Assembly: GCA_035296705.1 (NCBI GenBank)
Contig: DATHAL010000009.1
Coordinates: 35,980 to 99,979 of the forward strand
DNA length: 64,000 nt
Direction: 5' to 3'
Source of the DNA: WHSW01 sp035296705
Lineage (GTDB): Bacteria; Actinomycetota; Thermoleophilia; Solirubrobacterales; 70-9
Part shown: positions 26,001-33,509 of the stretch, one piece after another
How the letters are laid out: every line of letters starts with the position of its first letter
How positions within the stretch are numbered: the stretch's first letter is position 1
Notes under the pieces: generated by a model
The model's database searches: none
What the model was told of the DNA's origin: nothing
The model's input: only the letters and a program-made list of their open reading frames with translations
Program-made: the position numbers and the translations under genes

Positions 26001-26559
26001 CCTCGTTCGCCTTCGCCTGCTCGGCGATCCCGTTCTCCTGGACCTCGAAGTAGACGTCGTCGGGGCCGAAGACCTGGACGAGGTCGTCGAGGTGCGAGCG
26101 GGCGTCGGCGGGCCGCTCCTCGACCAGCCGGCGGCAGAACCGGGACTGGAGGCACCCGGTGAGCACGATTACCCCCTCGGCGTGGCGGGAGAGGAGCTCC
26201 ATGTCGACGTTCGCCTTGCCGCGCTGGAAGCCCTCGAGGTAGCCGGACGAGGTCAGCTTGACGAGGTTCCGAAAGCCCTCGTCCGACGCCGCGAGCAGCG
26301 TCAGGTGGTTGCGCTCCGTCCGCCCCTCGGTCCGGCGGTCGTCGACGAGGTAGGCCTCGAGCCCGAGAATCGGCTTCACGCCGTGCTTCGTGCAGGCCTT
26401 GTAGTGCTCGACCGCGCCGTTCATGACCCCGTGATCGGTGAGCCCGAGCGCGGGCATGCCGAGCTCGGCGGCGCGGGCCGCCATCGCATCGATCTTGCAC
26501 GCCCCGTCGAGCAGCGAGTACTCGCTGTGGACGTGGAGGTGGACCACGCTTTCGCTCAC
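23047..26559 (-). CDS. dnaE: DNA polymerase III alpha subunit
   Basis: This is the replicative polymerase catalytic subunit. The 1170-residue protein has an N-terminal PHP domain (HLHVHSEYSLLDGACKI), the palm with catalytic acids in PDIDIDFSVRGRERVI, the finger region and a C-terminal OB fold (WVTVGGIVSEAKKVRTRNG). I chose the GTG at 26559 because homology begins at SESVVHLHVHSEYS and a GATTAT hexamer ends 6 bases upstream. The length matches DnaE1-type polymerases. Confidence 0.97.
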   Translation of the reverse strand: MSESVVHLHVHSEYSLLDGACKIDAMAARAAELGMPALGLTDHGVMNGAVEHYKACTKHGVKPILGLEAYLVDDRRTEGRTERNHLTLLAASDEGFRNLVKLTSSGYLEGFQRGKANVDMELLSRHAEGVIVLTGCLQSRFCRRLVEERPADARSHLDDLVQVFGPDDVYFEVQENGIAEQAKANEGIVSHARELGRPLVATADVHYLRRDDYSNHAALLCVQTKSTLEQPKLTFDTNEFFLKSADEMRESFAAHPGAVETTLEIAERCQVDIELGNLLLPRFPTPDGEEPREMLHRLAREGLARRYGDPPPAEAVERLDFELRVIAEMGFDSYFLIVWDFVRFAKESGIAVGPGRGSAAGSIVAYALNITDLDPLANELLFERFLNPARKSMPDIDIDFSVRGRERVIRYVQEKYGRESVAQIITFGTMAPRAATRDAARVLGYDYGAGDRAAKLIPEPIMGRSPSFDECLKPGQDLKRAYDSDDDVRRIVDVAKGLEGIVRNNSIHAAAVVIADRPLNEIVPLQLAEDRGPAAEKGDNGRPQRSYKIVTQYSMGPIEEIGLLKMDFLGLRNLDVIEDAVDIIKRSRGIEVEMESIPLDDAKTYEMLARGDSVGVFQLESEGMREALKQIRPTEFNDIVAIGALYRPGAMRFIADYARGKRDPGSITYQDPRLRPITEETYGCCIYQEQLMEIAKRIADFSPAEADDLRKAVGKKKRDLMATMEDKFIEGSRESGTAPAVAKDLWSLMTAAADYSFNKSHAACYALISYRTAYLKANYPAEYMAAVISSVMSTKDKVPFFVNKCAELEIEVLPPDVNSSDHGFVVSGNSIRFGLDAVKNVGHAAVESIIAARESGGAFESIWDFCERVDARAVNKRAIECLVKCGALDSTGDARHGMLEVLAHAQSAGQKSQEDSRRGQGSIFDLGDDGLDASGPSLAPPRHQPVPAGEFDQRELLRLEKEILGTFLSAHPLSEVRDALRARVDRGLAQVAELQDGSWVTVGGIVSEAKKVRTRNGGYVMFATLDDLEGQIELFVRDAAGEAAEAIAVDRIVIVRGRVDHKGRGDMSVVVNEAEAFEPGAGELEAARAKAAAAVAPLVLRIDAADFAATLVEDLKALFEDYPGTSEVLLEMRTRGGTRRLKFGNGYRVAPTAALRASIDELLGPAALAA

Positions 26560-26629
26560 GCGTCGATAATCGCAAGCGTTCCGGCGGCACCGGGGCGGCC
26601 GTTCCCGCAAGCTGCGAGGATCCCGCACC

Positions 26630-27058
26630 GTGATCTGGCTCCTACGTCACGGCGACGCCGAGGACGAGGCGAGCGACGATGCCTCGCGGCGCCTGACAGA
26701 GAAGGGAGAGCGCCAAGCGCGGGCCGCTGGGCGGGCGCTCGAGGCGCTGGGCGTCGAGCTCGACTGCTGTCTCTCGAGCCCGAAGTTGCGGGCGCTCGAC
26801 ACGGCTCGGATCGCGTGCGACCCGCTCGGAGTCGAGGTCGAGGTCTCCGACGCGCTGCGGGGCGGCGACTTCGATCCCGGCGAGCTCGCCGCCGGCCGCG
26901 GCGAGGTTCTGCTGGTCGGGCACGAGCCGGATTTCTCGCGCGCGATTCAGCTCGCCACCGGCGGTCGCGTGGAGATGAAGAAGGGCGGCCTCGCCGCGAT
27001 CGACGGCCCGGTGCTCACGGCCCTCCTTCGCCCGCGGCAGATCAAGCGGATTCAGTGA
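26630..27058 (+). CDS. SixA-like phosphohistidine phosphatase (histidine phosphatase superfamily)
   Basis: The 142-residue protein has the catalytic RHG motif at its start (WLLRHGDAED), an SSPKLRALDTA segment and the second His in LLVGHEPDFS. SixA-type enzymes dephosphorylate phosphohistidine proteins; the natural target here is unknown. The start is GTG, 8 bases after a weak GAGGAT hexamer. It is divergent from dnaE by 70 bases. Confidence 0.85.
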   Translation: MIWLLRHGDAEDEASDDASRRLTEKGERQARAAGRALEALGVELDCCLSSPKLRALDTARIACDPLGVEVEVSDALRGGDFDPGELAAGRGEVLLVGHEPDFSRAIQLATGGRVEMKKGGLAAIDGPVLTALLRPRQIKRIQ

Positions 27059-27072
27059 AGGATTTGCATCGC

Positions 27073-27108
27073 GCAACGGACGTTGCAGAACGGTGCAACA
27101 TCCGTTGC
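27073..27108 (+). terminator. Long imperfect hairpin after the SixA-like gene
   Basis: Two 14-base arms (GCAACGGACGTTGC and GCAACATCCGTTGC) pair with one mismatch around an 8-base loop. Each arm also contains its own short inverted repeat (GCAAC/GTTGC). It lies 15 bases after the stop and could be a terminator. Absence of a T tract and the nested repeats also allow an operator or protein-binding site. Confidence 0.45.
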
Positions 27109-27184
27109 AGGGGAAGGATCCTCGCGCACGGCGCTTAGCCGCCCCTAACGGTTCGCTAGTGTCCCGCCCTCGCCGAGTTCCCTG

Positions 27185-27340
27185 CAAAACGCCACTTCTC
27201 GGGTGACGCGGAGTCGGGAATCGGGGGACCCGAGGGCGGTGGTGCTCTTCACCGCCGGGGGCGAATCACGACCATGGTCGCGTAGCGCCGGCCCAGGCAC
27301 GTTCGTGCGGCGCGAGCCCGTCAGCTAACCCCGTAGGCGC
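27185..27340 (+). promoter_or_regulatory. c-di-AMP (ydaO/yuaA) riboswitch
   Basis: The leader carries the core elements of the ydaO class in order: GACGCGGAGTCGGGAATCGG, then GGGGACCC, GGGGGCGAATC, a variable stem (CGACCATGGTCG) and GAGCCCGTCAGCTAACCCCG followed by TAGGCG. In actinobacteria this class senses c-di-AMP and usually turns off cell-wall hydrolase genes. Here it ends a few bases before the Rpf-like gene. Sequence match is by eye against the remembered consensus. Confidence 0.92.
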
Positions 27341-27345
27341 CACCG

Positions 27346-28368
27346 ATGGGCAACGCCAAGCACAAATCCTCCCCCGCCCGAAGCCGGATCGCGGCTGCGC
27401 TCGCGCTTGGAGCGTGCTGCGCGCTCGCGCTCGGCGCCTCCGGCTCGTTCGCGCAGTCGATCGACGAGCTCAACTCGAAGATCTCCGGCGCGAAGGAGCA
27501 GGCGCAGGCGCTCGGCGCCCAGGTCCAGCAGACGTCCGAGCAGCTCGCGGCCGCGCAGCAGCGGGCGATCGCGGCCGCCCAGCGCGAGGCGCAGCTCGCG
27601 GCCGTCCTCGCCCAGGGCGAGGAGCGCGAGCGCCAGCTCGAGGCTGAGGTCGCCGCAGCTCGCGACCAGCTCGCCGCGGCGCGCCGGCAGCTCGGCCGCT
27701 CCCTGAACGCACTGTCGAGCCGGCTGGTCGACATCTACCGCTCCGGGATGCCCGACGAGGCAACCGTTCTCCTGGAGGCCGACGGCTTCGACGATCTCGC
27801 GACGCGGGCCACCTACCTGCGGCGCGTGGAGCAGGCCGACGCCGCGCTCGTCGCCCGGGTTCGCTATCTGCGCGACCAGGTCGAAGCGAGGCTGGCGCAG
27901 GTCGAGGACGCCGAGCAGCGGGCGCATGACTTCAACGTCCGGATCGCAGCGGCGCGCGACCAGATCGCGTCGGTGCGCGCGAACGCCGAGGCGGAGGCGC
28001 AGCAGCTCGCGGCGCTTCGCGCCGAACGGGAGGCGGCGATCGACGACCTGCAGTCGCGGGTCGGCGACTGGACCTCCGAGGTCCAGCGGCTGGAGCGCAT
28101 CTCCGAGCGGCAGGCGCAGACCGAGGTCGGCGACTGGTTCGGCGACTGGGCGATCCCGGAGTCGATCGTGATCTGCGAGTCCGGCGGCAACTTCGGGGCC
28201 GTCAATCCGAGCTCGGGCGCCGGCGGCGCCTATCAGATCCTGCCCTCGACGTGGGACCTCTACGGCGGCGAGGGCGACCCGGAGGACGCGTCGCCGCAGC
28301 AGCAGAGCCAGGTCGCGGCCCAGATCTGGGCGGACTCCGGCTCCTCCGCCTGGGAGTGCGCCGGCTAG
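27346..28368 (+). CDS. Secreted cell-wall hydrolase with coiled coil and resuscitation-factor (Rpf/transglycosylase-like) domain
   Basis: The 340-residue protein has a signal peptide (hydrophobic stretch about 16-35). A long Ala/Gln/Glu-rich coiled coil follows (about 37-260), of the type found in NlpC/P60 and EnvC proteins. The C-terminal lysozyme-like domain has the catalytic Glu278 in ICESGGNFGAVNPSSGAGGA and YQILPSTWDLYGG. It probably cleaves peptidoglycan glycan strands during growth or resuscitation. The c-di-AMP riboswitch directly upstream strongly supports this role. Confidence 0.9.
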   Translation: MGNAKHKSSPARSRIAAALALGACCALALGASGSFAQSIDELNSKISGAKEQAQALGAQVQQTSEQLAAAQQRAIAAAQREAQLAAVLAQGEERERQLEAEVAAARDQLAAARRQLGRSLNALSSRLVDIYRSGMPDEATVLLEADGFDDLATRATYLRRVEQADAALVARVRYLRDQVEARLAQVEDAEQRAHDFNVRIAAARDQIASVRANAEAEAQQLAALRAEREAAIDDLQSRVGDWTSEVQRLERISERQAQTEVGDWFGDWAIPESIVICESGGNFGAVNPSSGAGGAYQILPSTWDLYGGEGDPEDASPQQQSQVAAQIWADSGSSAWECAG

Positions 28369-28375
28369 ATGAGGC

Positions 28376-28531
28376 TCAGCCCTCCGGCGGCTCTCGCTTC
28401 GCCAGCAGGTATCCGCCCACCGCGCCGAGTACCCCGACGACGATGCCTGTGACCTTGATCTGCCGCCCGAAGCGCATCCATGCGCCCCGCACCGCCAGCC
28501 GCCCGATCAACTCGTAAATAGTGGAAGCCAA
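28376..28531 (-). CDS. 51-residue membrane protein, TTG start
   Basis: The protein reads MASTIYELIGRL at the start, carries one transmembrane helix (about residues 26-43, VTGIVVGVLGAVGGYLL) and ends in a charged tail. The TTG at 28531 lies one base after the argG stop. The GGAGGT that encodes the last Gly codons of argG serves as its Shine-Dalgarno 7 bases upstream. It looks like a translationally coupled end of the arginine operon. Function is unknown. Confidence 0.6.
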   Translation of the reverse strand: MASTIYELIGRLAVRGAWMRFGRQIKVTGIVVGVLGAVGGYLLAKREPPEG

Positions 28532-28532
28532 C

Positions 28533-29825
28533 TCAGCCACCTCCCTCGTCGCCGCTTTCGTTTACCCGGCCGTTCCGACTCCGAATCCGGTGCGCCATCC
28601 GGCTCTGGAGCGTGAACAGCTCGATGAAGCCCGGGCTCGCGCTCTGACTGAACTCCCCGCCGGACTCGCCGAACCCGGCCAGCGCGCGGTCATAGAGCGC
28701 GTACGGCGATGACCGTGCCGTCGCGGCGGCTCTCCCCTTGTAGAGCTTCACGGTGACCTCGCCGGTGACAAGCTCGTTGGCCGAGTCCATGTAGGCGTCG
28801 ATGTCGTGGCGCAGCGGCTCGAGCCAGAGGCCGGCGTAGCAGAGGTAGGCCCAGCGGTCCTCGAGGATCCGCTTGAAGTTGTTCTGGTGGATCGTCGAGA
28901 CGAGCTTCTCGAGCTCGCGGTGCGCCTCGAGGATGATCGCCGCCGCCGGCACTTCGTAGACGTCGCGGACCTTGAGCCCGACGATCCTGTCCTCGATTTG
29001 GTCCACGACGCCCACTCCGTGTCTTGCCCCGAGCTCCGTGGCGCGCTCGATCAGCTCCACCAGCTCCATGCGCTCGCCATCGATGGAGACCGGGCAGCCG
29101 GCCTCGAAGCCGACTCGAACCAGCTGCGGCTCGTTCGGCGCCTCCTCCGGCCGCGCCACCAGCCTGAAGACGTCGTCGGGAGTCGGCTCGCCGAGCTCCT
29201 CGATCGAGCGACCCTCCGACGAGCGGCCCCAGAGGTTGTCGTCGATCGAGTAGGGCGAGGCCGCTGTGCCGCCCTTGATCGGGATCCGGTGCCGGCGGGC
29301 GTACTCGATCTCCTCGTCGCGCCCCATGCTCCACTCGCGGACCGGCGCCAGCACCTTGAGCTCCGGATCGAGCGCTGCGATCGTGCCGTCGATCCGGACC
29401 TGGTCGTTTCCCTTCCCGGTGCACCCGTGCGCGATCGTGTCGCAGCCGGTCTCCCGAGCATGCGCGACCGCGAGCTTTGCGATCAGCGGCCGGGCGAGCG
29501 CCGTGAACAGCGGATAGCCGCCGCCGTAGAGCGCGTTCGCCTTGATCGCGGGGAGCACGTAGTCGCGCGCGAACTCCTCGCGAGCGTCGGCGCGGATCGA
29601 GTCGACCGCGCCGAGATCGTGCGCCTTGCCGACCACCACGTCCCAATCCTCCCCCGGCTGGCCGAGGTCCACCGTGAGCGTGACGACCTCGGCGCCGTAG
29701 CGCTCCTGGATCCACCGCACCATCACGGAGGTGTCGAGGCCGCCGGAGTACAGCAGCAGGACCCGGCCCACCTGGGCCGGGTCCGCCTGGTAGCTCGCGA
29801 CCCGCGGCGCCTCGGCTTCGCTCAT
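28533..29825 (-). CDS. argG: Argininosuccinate synthase
   Basis: ArgG condenses citrulline and aspartate with ATP in arginine synthesis. The 430-residue protein has the P-loop-like LLLYSGGLDTSVMVRW, the HGCTGKGNDQVR motif and ATP and substrate loops typical of the family. It is somewhat longer than the usual 400 residues, owing to a N-terminal extension of about 20 residues and a polar C-terminal tail. No argF or argH lies in the window. Confidence 0.96.
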   Translation of the reverse strand: MSEAEAPRVASYQADPAQVGRVLLLYSGGLDTSVMVRWIQERYGAEVVTLTVDLGQPGEDWDVVVGKAHDLGAVDSIRADAREEFARDYVLPAIKANALYGGGYPLFTALARPLIAKLAVAHARETGCDTIAHGCTGKGNDQVRIDGTIAALDPELKVLAPVREWSMGRDEEIEYARRHRIPIKGGTAASPYSIDDNLWGRSSEGRSIEELGEPTPDDVFRLVARPEEAPNEPQLVRVGFEAGCPVSIDGERMELVELIERATELGARHGVGVVDQIEDRIVGLKVRDVYEVPAAAIILEAHRELEKLVSTIHQNNFKRILEDRWAYLCYAGLWLEPLRHDIDAYMDSANELVTGEVTVKLYKGRAAATARSSPYALYDRALAGFGESGGEFSQSASPGFIELFTLQSRMAHRIRSRNGRVNESGDEGGG

Positions 29826-29864
29826 GGGCGCGGAAGTCTCGCACGCAACGCGACGTTCCTCACC

Positions 29865-30269
29865 TCATGGCGCCTCGGTGCCCCCGCTGCCCTCGGTGAC
29901 CGTCCCGAGGTCCGTGGTGGTCTGCGTCGTCGTCTCCGGCGCCGTTGTCGTGGTCGTCGCGGAGCTGGTCGTCGTCGACGAGGTGGTCGTGGTCGGCGCA
30001 ATGGTCGTCGGCGCCGTCGTGCTCGTCGTGCTCGTGGGCGGGGTCGTCGTCGACGAGGTGGTCGAGGACGCCGAGGCGGCGGTCGTGTCGTCGCCGTTGT
30101 CGGCGGCGACCACGGCTAGTGCCACGCCCAGACCGATCACCACCGCGATCAGGATCGCGATCACGGCCTTCATGCCCCCGCTCATCCCGGAGCGCGGCGG
30201 CTCGCCGTAGCCGCCATCGCCGCGGCCCGGGGGTGGGACGTCCATGCGACGGGTGGGATCCTCGTGCAC
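29865..30269 (-). CDS. Membrane-anchored Thr/Ser-rich protein
   Basis: The 134-residue protein has a cytoplasmic Pro/Gly-rich start, one transmembrane helix (about 35-56) and an extracytoplasmic tail of about 75 residues made almost only of Thr, Ser, Ala and Pro. The tail looks like an O-glycosylated stalk or a linker without a domain. A TACACT hexamer (30277-30282) ends 7 bases before the GTG, so it has its own promoter between argD and argG. Function is unknown. Confidence 0.65.
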   Translation of the reverse strand: MHEDPTRRMDVPPPGRGDGGYGEPPRSGMSGGMKAVIAILIAVVIGLGVALAVVAADNGDDTTAASASSTTSSTTTPPTSTTSTTAPTTIAPTTTTSSTTTSSATTTTTAPETTTQTTTDLGTVTEGSGGTEAP

Positions 30270-30276
30270 GGGCGCG

Positions 30277-30282
30277 AGTGTA
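30277..30282 (-). promoter_or_regulatory. Internal promoter between argD and argG
   Basis: TACACT on the minus strand ends 7 bases before the GTG of the Thr-rich protein. The sequence TACACT-N7-GTG is almost the same as the one in front of the FHA gene at 48707. It could supply a separate transcript for this gene and argG. Confidence 0.5.
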
Positions 30283-30304
30283 AAGACCGCTCCGGCGCCG
30301 ATTC

Positions 30305-31480
30305 TCAGGCGAGCACGCCGCCGAGGATCGCGAGCGCCTCGTCGACCTCGGCCTCGCCGATGACCAGCGGCGGGAGCAGACGGAGCATCCGCTCGCCCGG
30401 CACGTTGATGACGAGTCCGGCCTCGAGAGCGCGCCGTGAGACGTCGCCGGCGTCGAGCCCTTCGGCGAGCGTGACGCCGACCATCAACCCCCTCCCCCGC
30501 ACCTCGACGACGCCCTCGAGCTCACCGAGCCCCGCCATCAGACGCTCACCGGTCGCCCGGACCGCCGCCAGCAGCTCCGGATCGTCGATGACCTCGAGCG
30601 CCGCCAGCGCCGCCGCCGCGGCGATCGGCGCTCCGGCGAAGGTCGAGCCGTGGTCGCCGCGCGCGAGCACATCGCCCAGCTCCGGGGTCGTCACCACCGC
30701 GCCCACGGGCAGGCCGCCGCCGAGTGCCTTGGCTGCCGTCAGCACGTCGGGGCGCGCCGGGAGCTGCTCGTACGCCCAGAGGCTGCCGGTGCGTCCCATG
30801 CCGCACTGGACCTCGTCGAAGACGAGCGCCGCACCGACGTCGTCGCAGACCTCGCGGGCCGCGAGCAGCATCTCGTCGGCGATCGAGAAGATCCCGGCCT
30901 CGCCCTGGATCGGCTCGATGATCACCGCCGCGGTGCGCTCGCCGACCGCGGATCGCAGCGCGTCCGGGTCATCGCGCGGCACCGCGCGAAAGCCGCGCGG
31001 CAGCGGGCCGAACAGGTCATCGCGGGCGAGCCTCGGCGTCGCCGCGAGCGCCCCCAGCGTGCGCCCGTGGAAGGCACCGTCGAGGGTGACGATCTCAGGC
31101 TCGGAGACGCCGCGGGCGTGGGCGCGCTTGCGCACCAGCTTGATCGCGCACTCGCTCGCCTCGGCGCCGGAGTTGCAGAGGAACACCCGGCCGCCGAGGC
31201 TCGACTCGGCAAGCCGCTGCGACAGCCGCATCGCCGGGGCCGAGTAAAAGAGGTTCGACATCCCCGCGATCACCGCCGCCTGCGAGGAGATCGCGCTCAC
31301 GATCCGCGGGTGGCAATGCCCCGCGTTGTGGACCGAAAGGCCGGCGAAGAAGTCGAGGTACTCGCGGCCCTCGGAGTCCCACAGCCGGGCCCCCTCCGCG
31401 CGCACGAACTCGACCGGCGCCCGCGCGTAGGTGTCCATCGCGTAGCGTCGCTCGAGCCCCCGGATCTCCTCGACGCTCAC
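30305..31480 (-). CDS. argD: Acetylornithine aminotransferase
   Basis: This PLP aminotransferase makes N-acetylornithine. The 391-residue length is normal. LFYSAPA, CNSGAEASECAIKL, the PLP Asp in LVFDEVQCGMGRTG, the PLP Lys in TAAKALGGGLPVGA and GDHGSTFAGAP are present. I chose the GTG at 31480 because it overlaps the argB TGA (GTGA) and matches the family length. The frame stays open through argB on the upstream side without homology. Confidence 0.96.
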   Translation of the reverse strand: MSVEEIRGLERRYAMDTYARAPVEFVRAEGARLWDSEGREYLDFFAGLSVHNAGHCHPRIVSAISSQAAVIAGMSNLFYSAPAMRLSQRLAESSLGGRVFLCNSGAEASECAIKLVRKRAHARGVSEPEIVTLDGAFHGRTLGALAATPRLARDDLFGPLPRGFRAVPRDDPDALRSAVGERTAAVIIEPIQGEAGIFSIADEMLLAAREVCDDVGAALVFDEVQCGMGRTGSLWAYEQLPARPDVLTAAKALGGGLPVGAVVTTPELGDVLARGDHGSTFAGAPIAAAAALAALEVIDDPELLAAVRATGERLMAGLGELEGVVEVRGRGLMVGVTLAEGLDAGDVSRRALEAGLVINVPGERMLRLLPPLVIGEAEVDEALAILGGVLA

Positions 31481-32343
31481 GCTGTGACCATCGTGCCGAC
31501 GCCGGCGTCGGTGAACAGCTCGAGGAGCAGCGAGTGCGGCTGGCGGCCGTCGATGATGTGCGCCGACCCGGCGCCGCCGCGGATCGCCTCGAGGCAGGCG
31601 GCGAGCTTCGGCTTCATGCCGCCGCCGACGGACTCGAGCTCGCCGTCCACCTCGTCGAGGGTGACCCGCGAGCGAAGCGTCTCGGGATCGGCCGGGTCGC
31701 TGAGCCAGCCGGCGACGTCCGTGAGGAAGAGCGCCTTGTAAGCGTGGAGCGCCGCGGCGACCTTCCCGGCGGCCGTATCGGCGTTGACGTTGTAGGAGCG
31801 GCCTTCGCGGTCGACGCCCGCCGAGGCGATCACCGGGATGTAGTCCGCCGCGATGTGGTTGAGGACCTCGACGTCGACGCGGTCGATCTCGCCCACGAAA
31901 CCGATCTCCTCGGCCCGCTCGTGCGGACTGATCTCGAACAGCGCCCCGTCCTCGCCCGAGAGCCCCACCGCCGGTTGGCCGTGGCGGTTGAGGCGCATGA
32001 CGATGTCGGCGTTCACCTTGCCGAGCAGGACCATCTTCGCGACCTCGACCGTTTCGGGGTCCGAGACGCGCACGCCCTCGACGAACCTGACCTCCATTCC
32101 GAGCCGCTCCATGTAGCGGGTGATGTCGGGGCCGCCGCCGTGCACGATCACGGGGTTGAGCCCGACGTAGTTGAGCAGCACGACGTCGGTTGCGAACGCG
32201 TCGCGGAGGTTCTCCTCCTGCATCGCCGCGCCGCCGTACTTGATGACCACGGTGCGGCCGTGGAACTCGCGGATGTACGGCAGCGCCTCGAGGAGCGTCT
32301 CGACCGAGGCCACGCCAGGCGCGTCTCGCGGCGTCCCACTCAT
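31477..32343 (-). CDS. argB: Acetylglutamate kinase
   Basis: ArgB phosphorylates N-acetylglutamate, usually the arginine-inhibited step. The 288-residue protein has VVIKYGGAAM, VHGGGPDITRYMERLG and NVNADTAAGKVAAAL. An N-terminal extension of about 20 residues (residues 13-24 read SVETLLEALPYI) corresponds to the mobile helix of arginine-sensitive hexameric kinases, so feedback control by arginine is likely. The ATG overlaps the argJ stop (ATGA). Confidence 0.96.
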   Translation of the reverse strand: MSGTPRDAPGVASVETLLEALPYIREFHGRTVVIKYGGAAMQEENLRDAFATDVVLLNYVGLNPVIVHGGGPDITRYMERLGMEVRFVEGVRVSDPETVEVAKMVLLGKVNADIVMRLNRHGQPAVGLSGEDGALFEISPHERAEEIGFVGEIDRVDVEVLNHIAADYIPVIASAGVDREGRSYNVNADTAAGKVAAALHAYKALFLTDVAGWLSDPADPETLRSRVTLDEVDGELESVGGGMKPKLAACLEAIRGGAGSAHIIDGRQPHSLLLELFTDAGVGTMVTA

Positions 32344-33509
32344 GTCGTGTACTCAGCGTTGATCCGCACGTACTCGTGGTTGAGGTCGCAGAAGTAGACG
32401 TGCCCGGAGGCCGCTCCGCGGCGTAGCGCGATCGAGATCTCGGCCTCGGCGTCGGCGCCGCCCAGGCCGGCCGCGTCGATCGACTCCGGGCCGAGGTCGG
32501 CGAGCGCCTCGCCCGCGAGTGCCGCGCCGGCCGCCTGCGCGATCCGTCCCCAATTCGGGTCCCGCCCGTAGAGGGCGGTCTTGACGAGCGGCGAGTTCGC
32601 AATCGCGCGCGCGACCCTGTCGGCCTCCGCCCCGTCGGCCGCTTCGCGCACCTCGATCCGCGCGACACGCGTCGCCCCCTCGCCATCGGCGACGACCTCG
32701 AGCGCGAGCTGAAGCAGCACCGCCTCGAGCAGGCCCGCGGGCATCGGCCGCTGCGCGCCTCCCGTCGCCTGGAGGAGCACGGTGTCGTTGGTGGATAGCT
32801 GCCCGTCGACGGTGATCCGCTCGAACGAGCGCGCGACCGAGTCGCGCAGGAGCGGCTCGGCAGCGGCGACCTGGGCGTCGGTCTGCACGAAGCAGAGCAT
32901 CGTCGCGAACCTCGGCTCGATCATCCCGGCGCCCTTCGCCTGCGCGGAGACGGTCACGCCCCCGGCGCTCACGGTGCACGACTTCGGCGCCCGGTCCGTG
33001 GTCATGATCGCCGCCGCGAAGTCGCCGGCGGCGTGCGGCGATAGGCGGGCCGCCGCCTCGTCGATCCCGCCGACGACGTCATCGATCCGCAGCGGGACGC
33101 CGATCACGCCGGTCTCCGCCACCGCCACCGTCTCCGCGGTGATGCCGAGCGCCTCGGCCGCGGCGTTGCGCATCGCGAGGGCCTCGCGGTAGCCCTGCTC
33201 GCCCGTGGCCGCGTTCGCGTTCCCGGAGTTGACGACCGCGGCGCGGATCGCGCCGGCGTCGCAGCGCTCGCGGCAAACCCGGACCGGCGCCGCGGCGGCG
33301 GCGTTCGCGGTCAGCAGAAGCGCCGAGCGGACGTCCTCGGCGTCGCACGCGAGCAGACCGAGGTCGGTGCCGCCGTCCTGCTTCAGCCCGCAGGCGACGC
33401 CCGCCGCGCGAAAGCCCGGCGCCAGCCTCGCCGGATCGAGCTCCTCGACGTCCTCCGGCGGCTCGACCCAGCGCGAGCGGAGGAACGCTCGCGCGCGGAC
33501 CGCGCTCAT
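32340..33509 (-). CDS. argJ: Bifunctional ornithine acetyltransferase/N-acetylglutamate synthase
   Basis: ArgJ recycles the acetyl group in arginine synthesis. The 389-residue precursor self-cleaves before Thr203 in KGAGMIEPRFATMLCF, giving alpha and beta chains. NSGNANAATG and GRDPNWGRI are intact. The GTG/ATG start overlaps the argC stop by 4 bases. It is the second gene of argCJBD. Confidence 0.96.
   Translation of the reverse strand: MSAVRARAFLRSRWVEPPEDVEELDPARLAPGFRAAGVACGLKQDGGTDLGLLACDAEDVRSALLLTANAAAAAPVRVCRERCDAGAIRAAVVNSGNANAATGEQGYREALAMRNAAAEALGITAETVAVAETGVIGVPLRIDDVVGGIDEAAARLSPHAAGDFAAAIMTTDRAPKSCTVSAGGVTVSAQAKGAGMIEPRFATMLCFVQTDAQVAAAEPLLRDSVARSFERITVDGQLSTNDTVLLQATGGAQRPMPAGLLEAVLLQLALEVVADGEGATRVARIEVREAADGAEADRVARAIANSPLVKTALYGRDPNWGRIAQAAGAALAGEALADLGPESIDAAGLGGADAEAEISIALRRGAASGHVYFCDLNHEYVRINAEYTT

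Noticed and set aside
23377..27138. A 1253-codon open frame on the plus strand opposite dnaE
   Set aside because: It is antisense to a certain dnaE gene. Its product is Arg/Asp/Val/Leu-rich without motifs, as expected for an antisense frame in GC-rich coding DNA.
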